Source: Gilvimarinus gilvus
GTDB lineage: Bacteria; Pseudomonadota; Gammaproteobacteria; Pseudomonadales; Cellvibrionaceae
Direction: 5' to 3'
DNA: 64,000 nucleotides
NCBI RefSeq assembly: GCF_030518155.1
Contig: NZ_JAULRU010000577.1
Span: forward strand, 158,301 to 222,300
The notes under the pieces are model-generated. The model made no database searches, was not told the DNA's origin, and saw only the letters and a program-made list of their open reading frames with translations. Shown piece by piece: positions 44,455 to 54,124 of this stretch. The position numbers and the translations under genes were made by a program. Position 1 is the stretch's first letter; each line of letters opens with the position of its first letter.

Positions 44455-45852
44455 TCAATAATCATCCTGCTGCGAAAAATACTCCGGCGCCAGGTTATCA
44501 AACCGGGTGTATTTACCCACAAACGCGGCGCGCACGGTACCTACTTCACCGTTACGTTGCTTACCCACAATCAACTCAGCCACGCCTTTTTCAGCGCTGT
44601 CCTCATTGTAGTATTCGTCGCGGTAGATAAACAGAATAACGTCGGCGTCCTGCTCGATGGCACCGGATTCACGCAAGTCGGAGTTCATCGGGCGTTTGTT
44701 GGGGCGTTGCTCCACACTACGGTTAAGCTGCGACAGCGCGATAACCGGGCAATCAAATTCTTTCGCCAGCGCTTTGAGGGCGCGCGAGATTTCGGAGATT
44801 TCCTGGGTGCGGCCTTCATTGGAACCGGCCACCTGCATCAGCTGCAGATAGTCGACCATAATCATGCCGGGGTTGCCGTGCTCGCGGGCAATACGGCGGG
44901 TACGGGCGCGCATTTCTTGCGGGGTTAAACCCGGGGTGTCGTCGATAAACAGCGGCTTGTCTTTGAGCTTGCTCACCGCCACTGACAGCTTAGGCCAATC
45001 TTCTTCGGTGAGCTTACCGTTGCGCATATGGCCCTGGTCGATGCGACCGACTGAGGACATCATCCGCATCACTAGCGCCGCCGAGGGCATCTCCATACTG
45101 AACACCAACACCGGGCGCTTTTGACTGAAGATGGCGGTTTCCACAAAGTTGAGTGCGAGCGCGGTTTTCCCCATGGAGGGGCGCGCGGCGAGAATAATTA
45201 ACTCGCCCGGCTGCCAGCCGGATGTTTTCGCATCGAGATCCCCAATGCTGGTGGGCACACCGGTGACATCATCACCGGAGCGGAACAGCTCGTCGATGCG
45301 CTCAACGGTTTCCTTGAGCAGGCCATTCACTTCGCGCAGGCCACCCTCTTTGGGGCGATCTTCAGCGATTTGTGCCACGCGCTTTTCAGCCAACTGCAAC
45401 AGGTCATCAGAGTCGAGACCGGCGGGATTGTAGCTGGACTGGCTTATTTCCTGTGCGGCGACTATCAGTTGGCGCAGGGTGGAGCGCTCGCGCACAATGC
45501 GGGCGTAGGCGGTGATGTTTTCCGCGCTGGGCGTGTTGGCGGCAAGCTCCACCAGATATCCCAAGCCACCGGCACGCTCCAACTCGCCGTGGCGCTCGAG
45601 CGCCTCAGACAGCGTGACGGCATCGAGCGGCTGCGAATCTTCCTGCAGCTCAACCATCATGCGCAGGATCTGCTTGTGATCCTCGCGGTAAAAATCGACT
45701 TCAGAGGCTATTTCCAGCACGGCATCAAGCCGGCTGTTGTCCAGCATCAGGCCACCCAGAACCGCCTGCTCGGCTTCTACCGAGGAGGGTAACTTAGCAC
45801 CGGCGGAACCGGACTCGGACTCTGAGTACTGAGACAGGGCCTCTGACGACAT
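44455..45852 (-). CDS. dnaB: Replicative DNA helicase
   Basis: 465 residues, normal. N-terminal domain PSSVEAEQAVLGGLMLDN, linker, then the RecA-like domain with Walker A ARPSMGKTALALN near residue 215 and Walker B MIMVDYLQLM near 325, and the arginine-finger segment near LRESGAIEQDADVILFIYR. DnaB unwinds DNA ahead of the replication fork as a hexamer. It follows rplI as in most gammaproteobacteria, separated by a terminator-like hairpin, so it may have its own promoter. Confidence 0.98.
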   Translation of the reverse strand: MSSEALSQYSESESGSAGAKLPSSVEAEQAVLGGLMLDNSRLDAVLEIASEVDFYREDHKQILRMMVELQEDSQPLDAVTLSEALERHGELERAGGLGYLVELAANTPSAENITAYARIVRERSTLRQLIVAAQEISQSSYNPAGLDSDDLLQLAEKRVAQIAEDRPKEGGLREVNGLLKETVERIDELFRSGDDVTGVPTSIGDLDAKTSGWQPGELIILAARPSMGKTALALNFVETAIFSQKRPVLVFSMEMPSAALVMRMMSSVGRIDQGHMRNGKLTEEDWPKLSVAVSKLKDKPLFIDDTPGLTPQEMRARTRRIAREHGNPGMIMVDYLQLMQVAGSNEGRTQEISEISRALKALAKEFDCPVIALSQLNRSVEQRPNKRPMNSDLRESGAIEQDADVILFIYRDEYYNEDSAEKGVAELIVGKQRNGEVGTVRAAFVGKYTRFDNLAPEYFSQQDDY

Positions 45853-45896
45853 AAATTCTCTCTTAGGGCTTTTGCATAAACATCGGGCAAAAAAAA

Positions 45897-45937
45897 GGGC
45901 ACCCGACCGGCCGATAGCTCGGCTGTCGATAGTGCCC
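45897..45937. terminator. Hairpin between rplI and dnaB
   Basis: GGGCAC/GTGCCC arms with an internal GC-rich segment that can pair further (CCGACCGGCCGATAG/CTCGGCTGTCG). An A-run on the left reads as T-run on the minus strand, so it can terminate rplI transcripts. Confidence 0.65.
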
Positions 45938-46013
45938 GATTTTTACCGTTTTGTCAGCGTAAGTAAACGCTAATCCATCATTGCCCTGCGCAAGGCGGGT
46001 AACAAGGGATCAA

Positions 46014-46460
46014 TTACTCAGCAATAACTGACAACTTAACGGTAGCAATAATGTCGGCGTGCACCTGAACATCGATGTCATATTCGCCGATTTCGCGAAT
46101 CACACCTTCTGGCAGACGAACTTCCGACTTGCTTACTTCAACGCCAGCCGCGGTGATGGTATCGGCGATGTCGCGAGTACCGATAGAACCAAACAGCTTA
46201 CCTTCGTCGCCCGCATTGGCTTCAATGGTAACCGCAACTTCGGCCAGCTTGTCAGCGCGCAATTGAGCTTCAGCTTTCTTAGCTTCAGCAGCGGCTTCCA
46301 GCTCAGCACGACGAGCTTCAAATTCAGCAACGTTAGTTTCAGTTGCTGGAACGGCTTTACCTTGGGGTACCAGGAAGTTGCGGCCAAAACCGGACTTCAC
46401 GGTTACTTTGTCGCCGATGGCGCCAAGCTTACCCACTTTCTCGAGCAGAATAACTTCCAT
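46014..46460 (-). CDS. rplI: 50S ribosomal protein bL9
   Basis: 148 residues, standard. N-terminal domain [40 protein letters not shown] contains the bL9 signature; a long connecting helix ([24 protein letters not shown]) joins the C-terminal RNA-binding domain. It binds the base of the L1 stalk on 23S rRNA. Part of the rpsF-rpsR-(membrane protein)-rplI group on the minus strand. Confidence 0.98.
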   Translation of the reverse strand: MEVILLEKVGKLGAIGDKVTVKSGFGRNFLVPQGKAVPATETNVAEFEARRAELEAAAEAKKAEAQLRADKLAEVAVTIEANAGDEGKLFGSIGTRDIADTITAAGVEVSKSEVRLPEGVIREIGEYDIDVQVHADIIATVKLSVIAE

Positions 46461-46497
46461 CTCGTTAATCCTCTAGTTTCAATTTTGCCTGCGGTGG

Positions 46498-47343
46498 TCA
46501 GGGTTTAGCCCTGATCTTGCCGCGGATGTTCAACCACGTATCGCAAAAAGCGATAACGACTAACAGTATTTTTAACGGCTGCACTAACAGTAGCGCGCAA
46601 TAAAACAGCACCATCCACTGGGTTGCTAAGGCCCGACGCTTAGCCACTGAATGCACCAGCGCAATACCGGCGAACAACAGTGGCTGGACGAACACCCAAA
46701 CCCATACGCTCATGCTGCCTGGCTGCAAGTAGCAGTAGAGGGCGGCCACAAGGCACACCATCGCCGCTACCGGCTTTAATCGCAGCGCCCGGAACTCCTC
46801 ACCGAAGCCGCCGGGGTTGTATAACTGCGCCTGCCACCAGCGCCCTAACAGCATGCTCAGAATGCAACTGAGCGTACCGAGCGCGGCGAGCCAACCCAAC
46901 ACCAAGGTTGTATCGGCCTCTGGCAAGGCGACCGGCTGACTTGCCTGGCTGCGCACACTGTCGAACAGTGCCTTACCCAGTTCTATCATCTCATTGATAA
47001 AACCGGGGGCCAGTTTTGCAAGCAGCAATACACCGAGCGTATTGCACGCCACTAAACCCATTAACGCATGGGCCCAGGAGGCGCTTGAGCGCAGCAATAA
47101 AGCGATGGCGAATACGCTGATTGCGCCAATCACTGCCAAAACTGCGCTTGTTTGCCCAACCACCATATACACAATGGGTGGGAGCAGTGCCCAGAGCAGA
47201 ACCAACAGGCCATCGGCCATTCCGCGCCTGAGCGTAACCAGTGCAACGGCGGCGGGGCTTACCAGAGGAATCCAGTGCCCAACCAGAGCTACCGCTGCAG
47301 CCTGCGTGCGGCCTCGCATAACGAATTGAGCCAACGCACGCAC
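46498..47343 (-). CDS. DUF2232-type membrane protein between rpsR and rplI
   Basis: 281 residues with about 8 transmembrane helices (for example GMADGLLVLLWALLPPIVYMVV, MSVWVWVFVQPLLFAGIALV and LLVQPLKILLVVIAFCDTWLNI). The same position, between rpsR and rplI, is occupied in Pseudomonas and relatives by a DUF2232/YybS-like protein. Function unknown; co-transcribed with ribosomal genes (12 bp after rpsR). Confidence 0.85.
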   Translation of the reverse strand: MRALAQFVMRGRTQAAAVALVGHWIPLVSPAAVALVTLRRGMADGLLVLLWALLPPIVYMVVGQTSAVLAVIGAISVFAIALLLRSSASWAHALMGLVACNTLGVLLLAKLAPGFINEMIELGKALFDSVRSQASQPVALPEADTTLVLGWLAALGTLSCILSMLLGRWWQAQLYNPGGFGEEFRALRLKPVAAMVCLVAALYCYLQPGSMSVWVWVFVQPLLFAGIALVHSVAKRRALATQWMVLFYCALLLVQPLKILLVVIAFCDTWLNIRGKIRAKP

Positions 47344-47355
47344 AATATCTGTCTC

Positions 47356-47583
47356 TTACTCGTGGCTGTCCGTGTATGGCAGCAGAGCCAAGTAACGGGC
47401 GCGCTTAACAGCGGTAGCCAGCTGGCGCTGATACTTAGCTTTAGTACCTGTGATACGGCTAGGTACGATTTTGCCAGTTTCGGTGACGTAGGCTTTCAAG
47501 GTGTCCAGATCTTTATAGTCGATCTGCTTGGTGCCTTCGGCAGTGAAACGGCAGAACTTACGGCGACGAAAAAAACGAGCCAT
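47356..47583 (-). CDS. rpsR: 30S ribosomal protein bS18
   Basis: 75 residues. [55 protein letters not shown] is the standard bS18 sequence. It forms a heterodimer with bS6 on the 30S platform. It starts 3 bp after rpsF, so the two are translationally linked. Confidence 0.98.
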   Translation of the reverse strand: MARFFRRRKFCRFTAEGTKQIDYKDLDTLKAYVTETGKIVPSRITGTKAKYQRQLATAVKRARYLALLPYTDSHE

Positions 47584-47586
47584 GGA

Positions 47587-48021
47587 TTATTCTCCCTCTT
47601 TTTCAGTGGTCTGATCTTCTGCAACTTCTTCAGAAGTTTCAGCAGGCTTTTCAGACTCTTCACGACGCGGAGCACGTGGAGCCTTACGCTCACGGCTTTC
47701 TTTATCAGCTTTGGCAATCGGAGACTCTTCGGTAACAGCCTCGTCGGTACGGATAACCAGATTGCGCAGCACAGCGTCGTTGTAGCGGAAGTTGGTGGTT
47801 AATTCTTCCAGGGCTTCATCGCTACACTCAACGTTCATCAGAACGTAGTGTGCTTTGTGAATCTTGTTGATGGAGTAAGCCAGTTGACGGCGACCCCAAT
47901 CTTCCAGACGGTGCACTTGACCACCACCGGTAGTAACGGTTGCGGTGTAGCGCTCGATCATGCCTGGCACTTGTTCGCTCTGATCCGGGTGGACCATAAA
48001 TACGATTTCGTAATGACGCAT
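47587..48021 (-). CDS. rpsF: 30S ribosomal protein bS6
   Basis: 144 residues. [29 protein letters not shown] and the central [23 protein letters not shown] are standard bS6. Residues about 103-144 form a long Lys/Glu/Arg-rich disordered tail ([27 protein letters not shown]), longer than the E. coli tail. First gene of its operon; the promoter and structured leader lie at 48080-48175. Confidence 0.98.
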   Translation of the reverse strand: MRHYEIVFMVHPDQSEQVPGMIERYTATVTTGGGQVHRLEDWGRRQLAYSINKIHKAHYVLMNVECSDEALEELTTNFRYNDAVLRNLVIRTDEAVTEESPIAKADKESRERKAPRAPRREESEKPAETSEEVAEDQTTEKEGE

Positions 48022-48079
48022 TAATAGCTCCTTACGGGTTAAAGTCTCCCGCCATATCGCGGTAAGACAAGGAGTGGCT

Positions 48080-48112
48080 CACACGGGTGTGGGCCGGTTT
48101 CAATTGGAAACC
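48080..48112 (-). promoter_or_regulatory. Structured 5' leader of rpsF
   Basis: Two hairpins in the rpsF untranslated leader: GGTTTC/GAAACC with a 5-base loop (48096-48112) and CACAC/GTGTG flanked by GGCC/GGCT-type bases (48080-48091). Many bacteria autoregulate rpsF by bS6:bS18 binding to a leader hairpin; this could be the local version, though I cannot match the motif exactly. Confidence 0.4.
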
Positions 48113-48146
48113 ACCTGCCAAGCAGACGGTAATCCAAGGGCGCGAC

Positions 48147-48175
48147 ATTTTAGGGAGTTTGGCGGAGGAACGCAA
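48147..48175 (-). promoter_or_regulatory. Sigma-70 promoter of the rpsF operon
   Basis: On the minus strand TTGCGT (48175-48170), 17-bp spacer, TAAAAT (48152-48147). It lies about 130 bp before rpsF, and the heptad array at 48201-48308 begins 25 bp upstream of the -35. Confidence 0.7.
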
Positions 48176-48200
48176 GGTTAATTTTTGGGCAGTAACGAAA

Positions 48201-48308
48201 GTCTGAGGTCTGAGGTCTGAGGTCTGAGGTCTGAGGTCTGAGGTCTGAGGTCTGAGGTCTGAGGTCTGAGGTCTGAGGTCTGAGGTCTGAGGTCTGAGGT
48301 CTGAGGTC
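48201..48308 (+). repeat. 7-bp tandem repeat, GTCTGAG x15
   Basis: Fifteen perfect GTCTGAG copies plus three bases, 108 bp in all, with no mismatch. It separates the solute-binding protein gene end from the rpsF promoter. Perfect uniformity suggests recent expansion and variable copy number. Confidence 0.98.
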
Positions 48309-48337
48309 AAGTTTAGCCCACCCGTCACTCGAGAATA

Positions 48338-49171
48338 CTAATAAAACCTCGCATTCAGGTATCGGTCGTAAATCCGGCGCAGCTCACCGCTATTCTGAAG
48401 AGCCTTTAAACGAGCCTCCAGCCATTTTTTTTCTGCCTCGGCAAGACCTGCATCGGCAATAAGGAAGACATCGGAGTCTGGAATGATTGAGCTGAAATCG
48501 TAGAGTGCCAAATCATCCGGTCCAATCCCCGCGCGCATGGCCTCCCAGTGTATGCGCACATCCTCAGCCACATATAGGTCGCCGCGGTCTTTGCGCAGCA
48601 TGGCCAGGGCTTGGGCATGGGAAGGTGCCTCCACTAACACATGTCCTAGCGCCTGTACCCAAGCGCTAAAGCTTCCCCCGTAGCGATAACCGTCAATGAT
48701 AATAATTCGCTGAGCTTGCGCCTCCAGTGGATTATTTATATTAGGTGCCAGCCCAGCCAGCTGGTAGCTGGTACTGAACAAAGGAGTACTGGAAACCCAC
48801 GTGAGGGCCTTAACCTCTGGCGCCAACCAGACTGGCGCCGCGTAGGAAACCCAGCGCTGAAAAATCTGTTCCTGCAGACCTCTCTGCAATCGACGATAGG
48901 GTAACACTCGCTCAGACACCGATATTTGGCTATTGGCCACAACCAGGTCCAACACTTCGGTAACGATTCCCGAGTAGCCATTTTGCGGGGGCGACACCTG
49001 ATAGGGCTGAGAGGCAAACGCGCTAATAAGATAGGTCAGACTGGTAGGCTTGGTTGGTTCAGCGCTGGTTTCGGCTCTCGCCGCAGTCACCAACCACACA
49101 AGCGCGCACACCACCCCCAACGCTCTTTGCATTGAGAGTATTTGCACTCGCCCAGCCTTATCCTTACGCAT
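48338..49171 (-). CDS. Periplasmic solute-binding-like protein (family 3 type)
   Basis: 277 residues from ATG 49171 (AGGAGTTATAG upstream). Signal peptide ending VWLVTAARA, after a somewhat long N-region. The body has the two-lobe pattern of family 3 amino-acid binding proteins: NGYSGIVTEVLDLVVANSQISVSERVLPYRRLQRGL, a middle lobe, and a closing EAEKKWLEARLKALQNSGELRRIYDRYL. No permease or ATPase is nearby, so it may be an orphan sensor-like binding protein. It is placed between heptad tracts at 48201 and 49318. Confidence 0.85.
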   Translation of the reverse strand: MRKDKAGRVQILSMQRALGVVCALVWLVTAARAETSAEPTKPTSLTYLISAFASQPYQVSPPQNGYSGIVTEVLDLVVANSQISVSERVLPYRRLQRGLQEQIFQRWVSYAAPVWLAPEVKALTWVSSTPLFSTSYQLAGLAPNINNPLEAQAQRIIIIDGYRYGGSFSAWVQALGHVLVEAPSHAQALAMLRKDRGDLYVAEDVRIHWEAMRAGIGPDDLALYDFSSIIPDSDVFLIADAGLAEAEKKWLEARLKALQNSGELRRIYDRYLNARFY

Positions 49172-49265
49172 CTATAACTCCTAACCGCACCAATCACATA
49201 AAACACTGAGCAAAACTCCTACCACTAAGTATGGTGCATTTTCCCAATAATATTATTAGCGGCAT

Positions 49266-49301
49266 AAAAAAGGGCGAGCTCCAACTGGAGTCGCCCTTTT
49301 T
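49266..49301. terminator. Terminator after glyA
   Basis: AAAAAGGGCGA / TCGCCCTTTTT stem with an inner GCTCCA/TGGAG pairing; A-run and T-run on opposite sides, so usable in both directions. It is 53 bp past the glyA stop. Confidence 0.9.
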
Positions 49302-49317
49302 ACGTTCTGCCCTGTTG

Positions 49318-49340
49318 CATCCGACGTCAGACATCCGACG
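49318..49340 (-). repeat. Degenerate heptad tract after glyA
   Basis: On the minus strand C GTCGGAT GTCTGAC GTCGGAT G, about 13 bp beyond the glyA stop codon and before its terminator. Confidence 0.8.
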
Positions 49341-49353
49341 CGCGCAGCGCACA

Positions 49354-50616
49354 CTAGCCATAAACCGGAAACTTAGCGCATACGTCCAACACTTTTTGTT
49401 TCACACTGGCGATGACTTCTGAGGCGTCGCCTTTTTCCAGCCCGTCGAGTACATCGCACATCCAGTGTGCCAGGTCGGTGCATTCGCTCTCGCCGAAGCC
49501 GCGGGTCGTAATCGCAGGAGTACCCACACGCAAGCCAGAGGTAACAAACGGCGAGCGCGGGTCGTTCGGCACGGCGTTTTTATTCACCGTGATATTCGCC
49601 TCGCCCAGTGCGGCATCGGCGTCTTTGCCCGAGTACTCTTTGCCGATCAGGCTGACCAGCATCAGGTGGTTTTCGGTACCGCCAGAGACGACATCCAGTC
49701 CGCGCGCTAAAAACACCTTGGCCATGGCCTTAGCATTTTTGACAACTTGCTGTTGGTAGGTTTTGTAGTCATCGCTCATGGCTTCTTTGAAGCTGATCGC
49801 TTTGGCGGCAATCACGTGCATCAATGGGCCACCCTGACCACCGGGGAATACCGCGGAGTTGAGCTTTTTCTCGATCTCTTCATTGGCCTTGGCGAGGATA
49901 ATACCGCCGCGTGGGCCGCGCAGAGTTTTGTGCGTGGTAGAGGTAACCACGTGGGCGTGTGGGATTGGGCTTGGGTATACGCCCGCGGCCACAAGACCTG
50001 CCACGTGAGCCATATCGACCAGTAAGTAAGCGCCAACTTTGTCAGCGATTTCGCGGAACTTAGCCCAGTCCAGCACCTGCGAGTAAGCGGAGAAACCGGC
50101 CACAATCATAGTGGGCTTGTGCTCCACCGCCAAGCGCTCAACTTCTTCCATGTCGACAAGTCCAGTGTCGGCGTTCAAACCGTACTGAATAGCGTTGTAG
50201 GTTTTACCCGAAAAGTTAGGCTTGGCCCCGTGAGTCAGGTGGCCGCCGGCGTCCAGGCTCATACCCAAAATGGTATCGCCTGGCTTACACAGCGCCTGGT
50301 ATACCGCACCATTGGCTTGAGAACCTGAGTGAGGTTGAACATTGGCGTAATCGGCGCCGAACAGCTCACAGGCGCGCTCAATCGCTAACTGCTCGCTTTT
50401 GTCGACATACTCACAGCCACCGTAGTAACGCTTACCCGGATAACCTTCGGCGTATTTGTTGGTCAGCTTGGTACCCTGCGCCGCCATAACCATGGGGCTG
50501 GTGTAATTTTCAGACGCGATCAGCTCAATGTGCTCTTCCTGACGGCGGCTTTCATTCTCGATTGAATCCCAAATTTCCGGATCAAAAGAGGCAATTGTTT
50601 GGTCTTTATCAAACAT
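49354..50616 (-). CDS. glyA: Serine hydroxymethyltransferase
   Basis: 420 residues from ATG 50616 (AGGAATTGCCC upstream); a TTG two codons earlier is less likely. PLP-binding lysine in [16 protein letters not shown] near residue 228; [16 protein letters not shown] and [24 protein letters not shown] substrate segments are present. It interconverts serine and glycine and supplies methylene-tetrahydrofolate. Monocistronic, with a bidirectional terminator downstream. Confidence 0.98.
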   Translation of the reverse strand: MFDKDQTIASFDPEIWDSIENESRRQEEHIELIASENYTSPMVMAAQGTKLTNKYAEGYPGKRYYGGCEYVDKSEQLAIERACELFGADYANVQPHSGSQANGAVYQALCKPGDTILGMSLDAGGHLTHGAKPNFSGKTYNAIQYGLNADTGLVDMEEVERLAVEHKPTMIVAGFSAYSQVLDWAKFREIADKVGAYLLVDMAHVAGLVAAGVYPSPIPHAHVVTSTTHKTLRGPRGGIILAKANEEIEKKLNSAVFPGGQGGPLMHVIAAKAISFKEAMSDDYKTYQQQVVKNAKAMAKVFLARGLDVVSGGTENHLMLVSLIGKEYSGKDADAALGEANITVNKNAVPNDPRSPFVTSGLRVGTPAITTRGFGESECTDLAHWMCDVLDGLEKGDASEVIASVKQKVLDVCAKFPVYG

Positions 50617-50838
50617 GGGCAATTCCTAAACTAACGGGCAGCGCGCCGGCACTGCCGGGTTGATGGGTATCGGTGGAAAAAGGAAGGCGCGATTGTACAC
50701 CAATCGACCAGAGTTTTGCATCTATTAACTTGGCCGGAAATCGGCACAGATAGAGGCCTTAACATGACATACAGAAAGCACCCGGCAACGAAGCGAGGCC
50801 AGCCCTCTTCACTATTTTAAAGCCTGCAGAATACCGAC

Positions 50839-51825
50839 CTAAGGCGCCACAACGAAGGTATCGGCGGAATAGTCGCCGGCGACAAAGTCCTGCAAATTTT
50901 GCTGTGTCACACGAGCGATTTCGGCCAGGGCCTCGCGAGTAAAAAAGGCCTGATGGCCGGTGATCACCACATTGGGAAAGGTGAGCAGGCGGGCAAAAAC
51001 ATCGTCTTGCAAAATACCCTCAGACAGGTCGTCGAAAAACAGCCCTGCCTCTTCTTCGTAAACATCCAACCCCAGGTAACCGATGCGACCACTTTTGAGC
51101 GCCTCAATCACCGCGCGGGTATCAATCAAACCACCGCGACTGGTGTTGATCAGCATCACGCCCGGCTGCATTTGCTGCAGCGCATTCGCGTTAACCAAAT
51201 GGCGCGTAGCTTCAAGTAATGGGCAGTGTAATGACACTATGTCTGAGTGCGCCCACAACTGCTCTAAGCTAACCGGTTCAGCCAGCGCCGCCATGGTCTC
51301 ACTGACTGCGGGATCATAAACCAATGTGCGGCAACCAAATCCGCGCATAATGCGGGCAAAGGCCTGGCCGATTTTACCGCCACCGACAACTCCCACCGTT
51401 TTGCCGTGCAAGTCAAACCCGAGCAGACCATCCAGCGAATAATCTTGTTCGCGCACCCGCGCATAGGCGCGGCGAATATGCCGGTTTAAATCCAGCACTA
51501 ACGCAACAGCGTGCTCGGCTACAGCGTAAGGCGAGTACTCCGGCACCCGGCAGACCGCAACACCTAAGCGTTCAGCCGCGGCAATGTCGACGTTGTTGTA
51601 GCCGGCGCAGCGCATGGCCACCAGTTTGACGCCGAGCTCGGACAACTGCTGAAGCACAGGCTCATCAACAATGTCATTGACAAAACAGCACACCCCATCG
51701 AAGCCGGCCGCCAAAGGCGCACTTTGTTCGTTTAAGTGCGCCTCAATAAACGTCAGGTGCCAGTCTTCCAGATCACCCAAATAGAGCCGGTCATAACGCT
51801 TGGCATTAAAAACCGCGAGCTTCAC
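50839..51825 (-). CDS. ldhA: D-lactate dehydrogenase (2-hydroxyacid dehydrogenase family)
   Basis: 328 residues. MKLAVFNAKRYDR and the AMRCAGYNNVDI and PEYSPYAVAEHAVAL segments are LdhA-like. The NAD motif is GVVGGGKIGQAFARIMRGFG; catalytic Arg in NTSRGGLID, Glu in DVYEEEAG, and His in ITGHQAFFTREAL. It reduces pyruvate to D-lactate with NADH. The start overlaps the stop of a SHOCT/DUF4870 gene by 4 bp, an unusual partner. Confidence 0.92.
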   Translation of the reverse strand: MKLAVFNAKRYDRLYLGDLEDWHLTFIEAHLNEQSAPLAAGFDGVCCFVNDIVDEPVLQQLSELGVKLVAMRCAGYNNVDIAAAERLGVAVCRVPEYSPYAVAEHAVALVLDLNRHIRRAYARVREQDYSLDGLLGFDLHGKTVGVVGGGKIGQAFARIMRGFGCRTLVYDPAVSETMAALAEPVSLEQLWAHSDIVSLHCPLLEATRHLVNANALQQMQPGVMLINTSRGGLIDTRAVIEALKSGRIGYLGLDVYEEEAGLFFDDLSEGILQDDVFARLLTFPNVVITGHQAFFTREALAEIARVTQQNLQDFVAGDYSADTFVVAP

Positions 51826-52307
51826 TCTGCCGGCGCACCGACGCTGGGATCAACGGTGAAAAAAGAGATACTCATGGGGTAATTTTGAATCACGCCGTCT
51901 TTGGCACGTATGGCGCCAATTACGGTAAAGATAATGGATATCACCCCCAGCGCAATCGTCAGGAAAATTCCAATGAAGATAAGCCATAACACAAAACAAA
52001 TCATAAAGTAGATAAAAGAACTGATAATCCAGTTAAAAACTACCTTCCCCTGCTCATTAATGTAAGGATCGTCACGGCGAATCAGCCACATCACCAGTGG
52101 CGCAATCCAACCACACATAAGCAACAGGTAACCGCACAACTGTGCAAAGTGCATCAACATGCTGTAAGTGCGGTTATCCATATCCACCGACGCAGTGGCA
52201 GGCACATCGCCCCCCAGCGCTTTGGTTTTGGCCTTGTCGTACTCTTCCTGAGTAATCATGCCCTTCTCTTTCAGCTCGTTGAGCTTTTCGATTTTCTCCA
52301 GATCCAT
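51822..52307 (-). CDS. SHOCT-DUF4870 membrane protein
   Basis: 161 residues. N-terminal SHOCT-like helix-turn (EKIEKLNELKEKGMITQEEYDKAKTKAL) at 1-32, then a DUF4870 domain with three hydrophobic helices (LCGYLLLMCGWIAPLVMWLI, SSFIYFMICFVLWLIFIGIFL, IALGVISIIFTVIGAI) and the typical INEQGKVVFNWIIS. Function unknown. GGAG lies before the start; overlap with ldhA indicates a shared transcript. Confidence 0.9.
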   Translation of the reverse strand: MDLEKIEKLNELKEKGMITQEEYDKAKTKALGGDVPATASVDMDNRTYSMLMHFAQLCGYLLLMCGWIAPLVMWLIRRDDPYINEQGKVVFNWIISSFIYFMICFVLWLIFIGIFLTIALGVISIIFTVIGAIRAKDGVIQNYPMSISFFTVDPSVGAPAE

Positions 52308-52343
52308 TGCCGTCTCCTGTTAGGTAGCCTCATTCAGTATTGT

Positions 52344-53978
52344 TTAACGTGCAGCCTGAGTCAAAAGGCGCAAGTACTTTCTCACCGCGACAGCAAACCG
52401 TTCATACTGCTTACCAAGCAAAGCGAAGAGTTCAGCTTCCGTTATACAACCAATGTTTGCCCGGTGCGTATTTTTGGCCACCCGCAGCGCTTCCTGACAC
52501 GCCCAAACACCCTCTATACCATCCATTTCTGACCAGCCAACACCAAGCTTTTGTCGCTGCTGGTTATGTGCCGCCACCAAGTCGCCAAGGTTTGTTTTGA
52601 GCGGCATAGTATTCACGTGAACATAATCGGGAGTATTAGAAAATGGGTTTAGATTACCGGCATTGTTGGTTATCACAAACTGACCGTCATCAGACATACT
52701 TTCTAGCTGAATCAGGTTGGATGACTTCCAGCGACGCAGCACGAGCATAATCAACCAGAGCCACAAGGCGGGCTTAAGCGGACTAAAACGCACAGCGGCC
52801 ACACTGGTGCGACGATCTTCCGCCAAAAAGAACCGTACGATGGCGCGTTTACCCAACATTTGCCGCAAGCCAACCGGCTCGAAATCCCCCAAAGGGGAAT
52901 AGCCCAGCGGCGCCAGTTGTTTTTCGACTCTATTGCAATGAGCGCGATTCGCAGCGCAGAACTCGCTGGCTTCCACGGGCTGGTAATCGGCTGCGGGCTC
53001 CCGAGCCTGCTTAATAATATCCTGGGCGATACTCAGAGCGATTGCTTCGTCAGGATCATCCCCCATGGCCTCCACAAGCTCCAACATAGGGCCACCTTCG
53101 ACGTGCTGGTCAACCAGGGCATCCATGACATTATTAGCCATATAATCATCGAGACTAAGCTCACCATCGTCCGCCGAAGGCATACCTTCACGCAGAGTAC
53201 CGGCTAAAGACTCGCGCTCATTGCGACCACCGTATAAACAGCCATCGCGCTCCTCGATGACAAACTCGCGGTAATCTTCCGCCTCCGAATCCAGGTACTC
53301 CAGTGCCCGGTTGAAATCGTCAATGGCTTCATCAAATTCGGTGAGTTGTTTATGGATACCTGCGCGCTTGAAATACAGATGCCAGTCGTCCGGCTCAATC
53401 TCAATGGCCCGACCAACATCGGCGATCGCTTTTCGCAGCGGCACCACAGCATAGGCCATTACGCCGAGACTGTCTTTAACCCGAGCCTCATCCAGCGCCG
53501 GCCTCAGCGCTATGGCACGGTACAAGTCCGCGCGCTCGACCAAAAGATCCCGCCGGTGATCAGGGTGATCGGTCATTAAAAGCTCAAGCGTCTGATGCAT
53601 AGCATCCCGGTCACCCCGCTCAGAATGGACAAAGGCCTGCAAGCGCCGCAGCTCGTAGTGCCGAGGTAACACCGCCTCTGCCTTTGCCAACGCTTTGAGC
53701 GCGTTGTCATAATCTTCCTCGGCTAGATACACATGTACCAGACGCCCCCACAACTCGACAATTTTGGGTCGACGCTTCAAGGCCCGCAACAATACCTGCC
53801 GCGCTTTGTCGTACAACTTCAGCTCGCACAGCGCATCGAGCACGGCCTCAATCAGTTCGATATTATCTTCATCTGCTTTGTACAAGGAGCTGAGCAGTTT
53901 CAGCGCCGCACGAGGTTTATCGTCGTCAAGTAGCTGGCGAGCTGTCTCCAGCTGCCCCTGCTGGTCTGTCGTTAACAT
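52344..53978 (-). CDS. TPR-repeat protein, large, unknown function
   Basis: 544 residues. Residues about 5-235 hold tandem TPR helices (KARQVLLRALKRRPKIVELWGRLVHVYLAEEDYDNALKAL, EIEPDDWHLYFKRAGIHKQLTEFDEAIDDFNRAL). The C-terminal half is not a repeat: it has a short hydrophobic patch (LKPALWLWLIMLVLRRW) within a domain that looks globular. No signal peptide. It may be a scaffold. It is 36 bp upstream of the SHOCT-DUF4870 gene on the same strand and may be its operon partner. Confidence 0.85.
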   Translation of the reverse strand: MLTTDQQGQLETARQLLDDDKPRAALKLLSSLYKADEDNIELIEAVLDALCELKLYDKARQVLLRALKRRPKIVELWGRLVHVYLAEEDYDNALKALAKAEAVLPRHYELRRLQAFVHSERGDRDAMHQTLELLMTDHPDHRRDLLVERADLYRAIALRPALDEARVKDSLGVMAYAVVPLRKAIADVGRAIEIEPDDWHLYFKRAGIHKQLTEFDEAIDDFNRALEYLDSEAEDYREFVIEERDGCLYGGRNERESLAGTLREGMPSADDGELSLDDYMANNVMDALVDQHVEGGPMLELVEAMGDDPDEAIALSIAQDIIKQAREPAADYQPVEASEFCAANRAHCNRVEKQLAPLGYSPLGDFEPVGLRQMLGKRAIVRFFLAEDRRTSVAAVRFSPLKPALWLWLIMLVLRRWKSSNLIQLESMSDDGQFVITNNAGNLNPFSNTPDYVHVNTMPLKTNLGDLVAAHNQQRQKLGVGWSEMDGIEGVWACQEALRVAKNTHRANIGCITEAELFALLGKQYERFAVAVRKYLRLLTQAAR

Positions 53979-54124
53979 AGGCCCTCTTAGTTTTCTTATT
54001 TTTTATGCAAATAATACCGTGTCGGGTGACAATTGAAACACCCACAAAACACACGCCGTATGCTCACAGGGCCACCCGAGTCTACAATAAACGCCGCACC
54101 TGAAAGAGACAAAAATGCTACGAG

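Noticed and set aside
48201..48308. CRISPR array
   Set aside because: The repeat unit is 7 bp without spacers, far from the 24-47-bp repeats with spacers of CRISPR loci, and no cas genes are present.
48032..48328. ORF with LRPQTSD repeats over the heptad array
   Set aside because: A 7-bp repeat read in any frame gives a 7-residue repeat; there is no ribosome site and it overlaps the rpsF promoter and leader.
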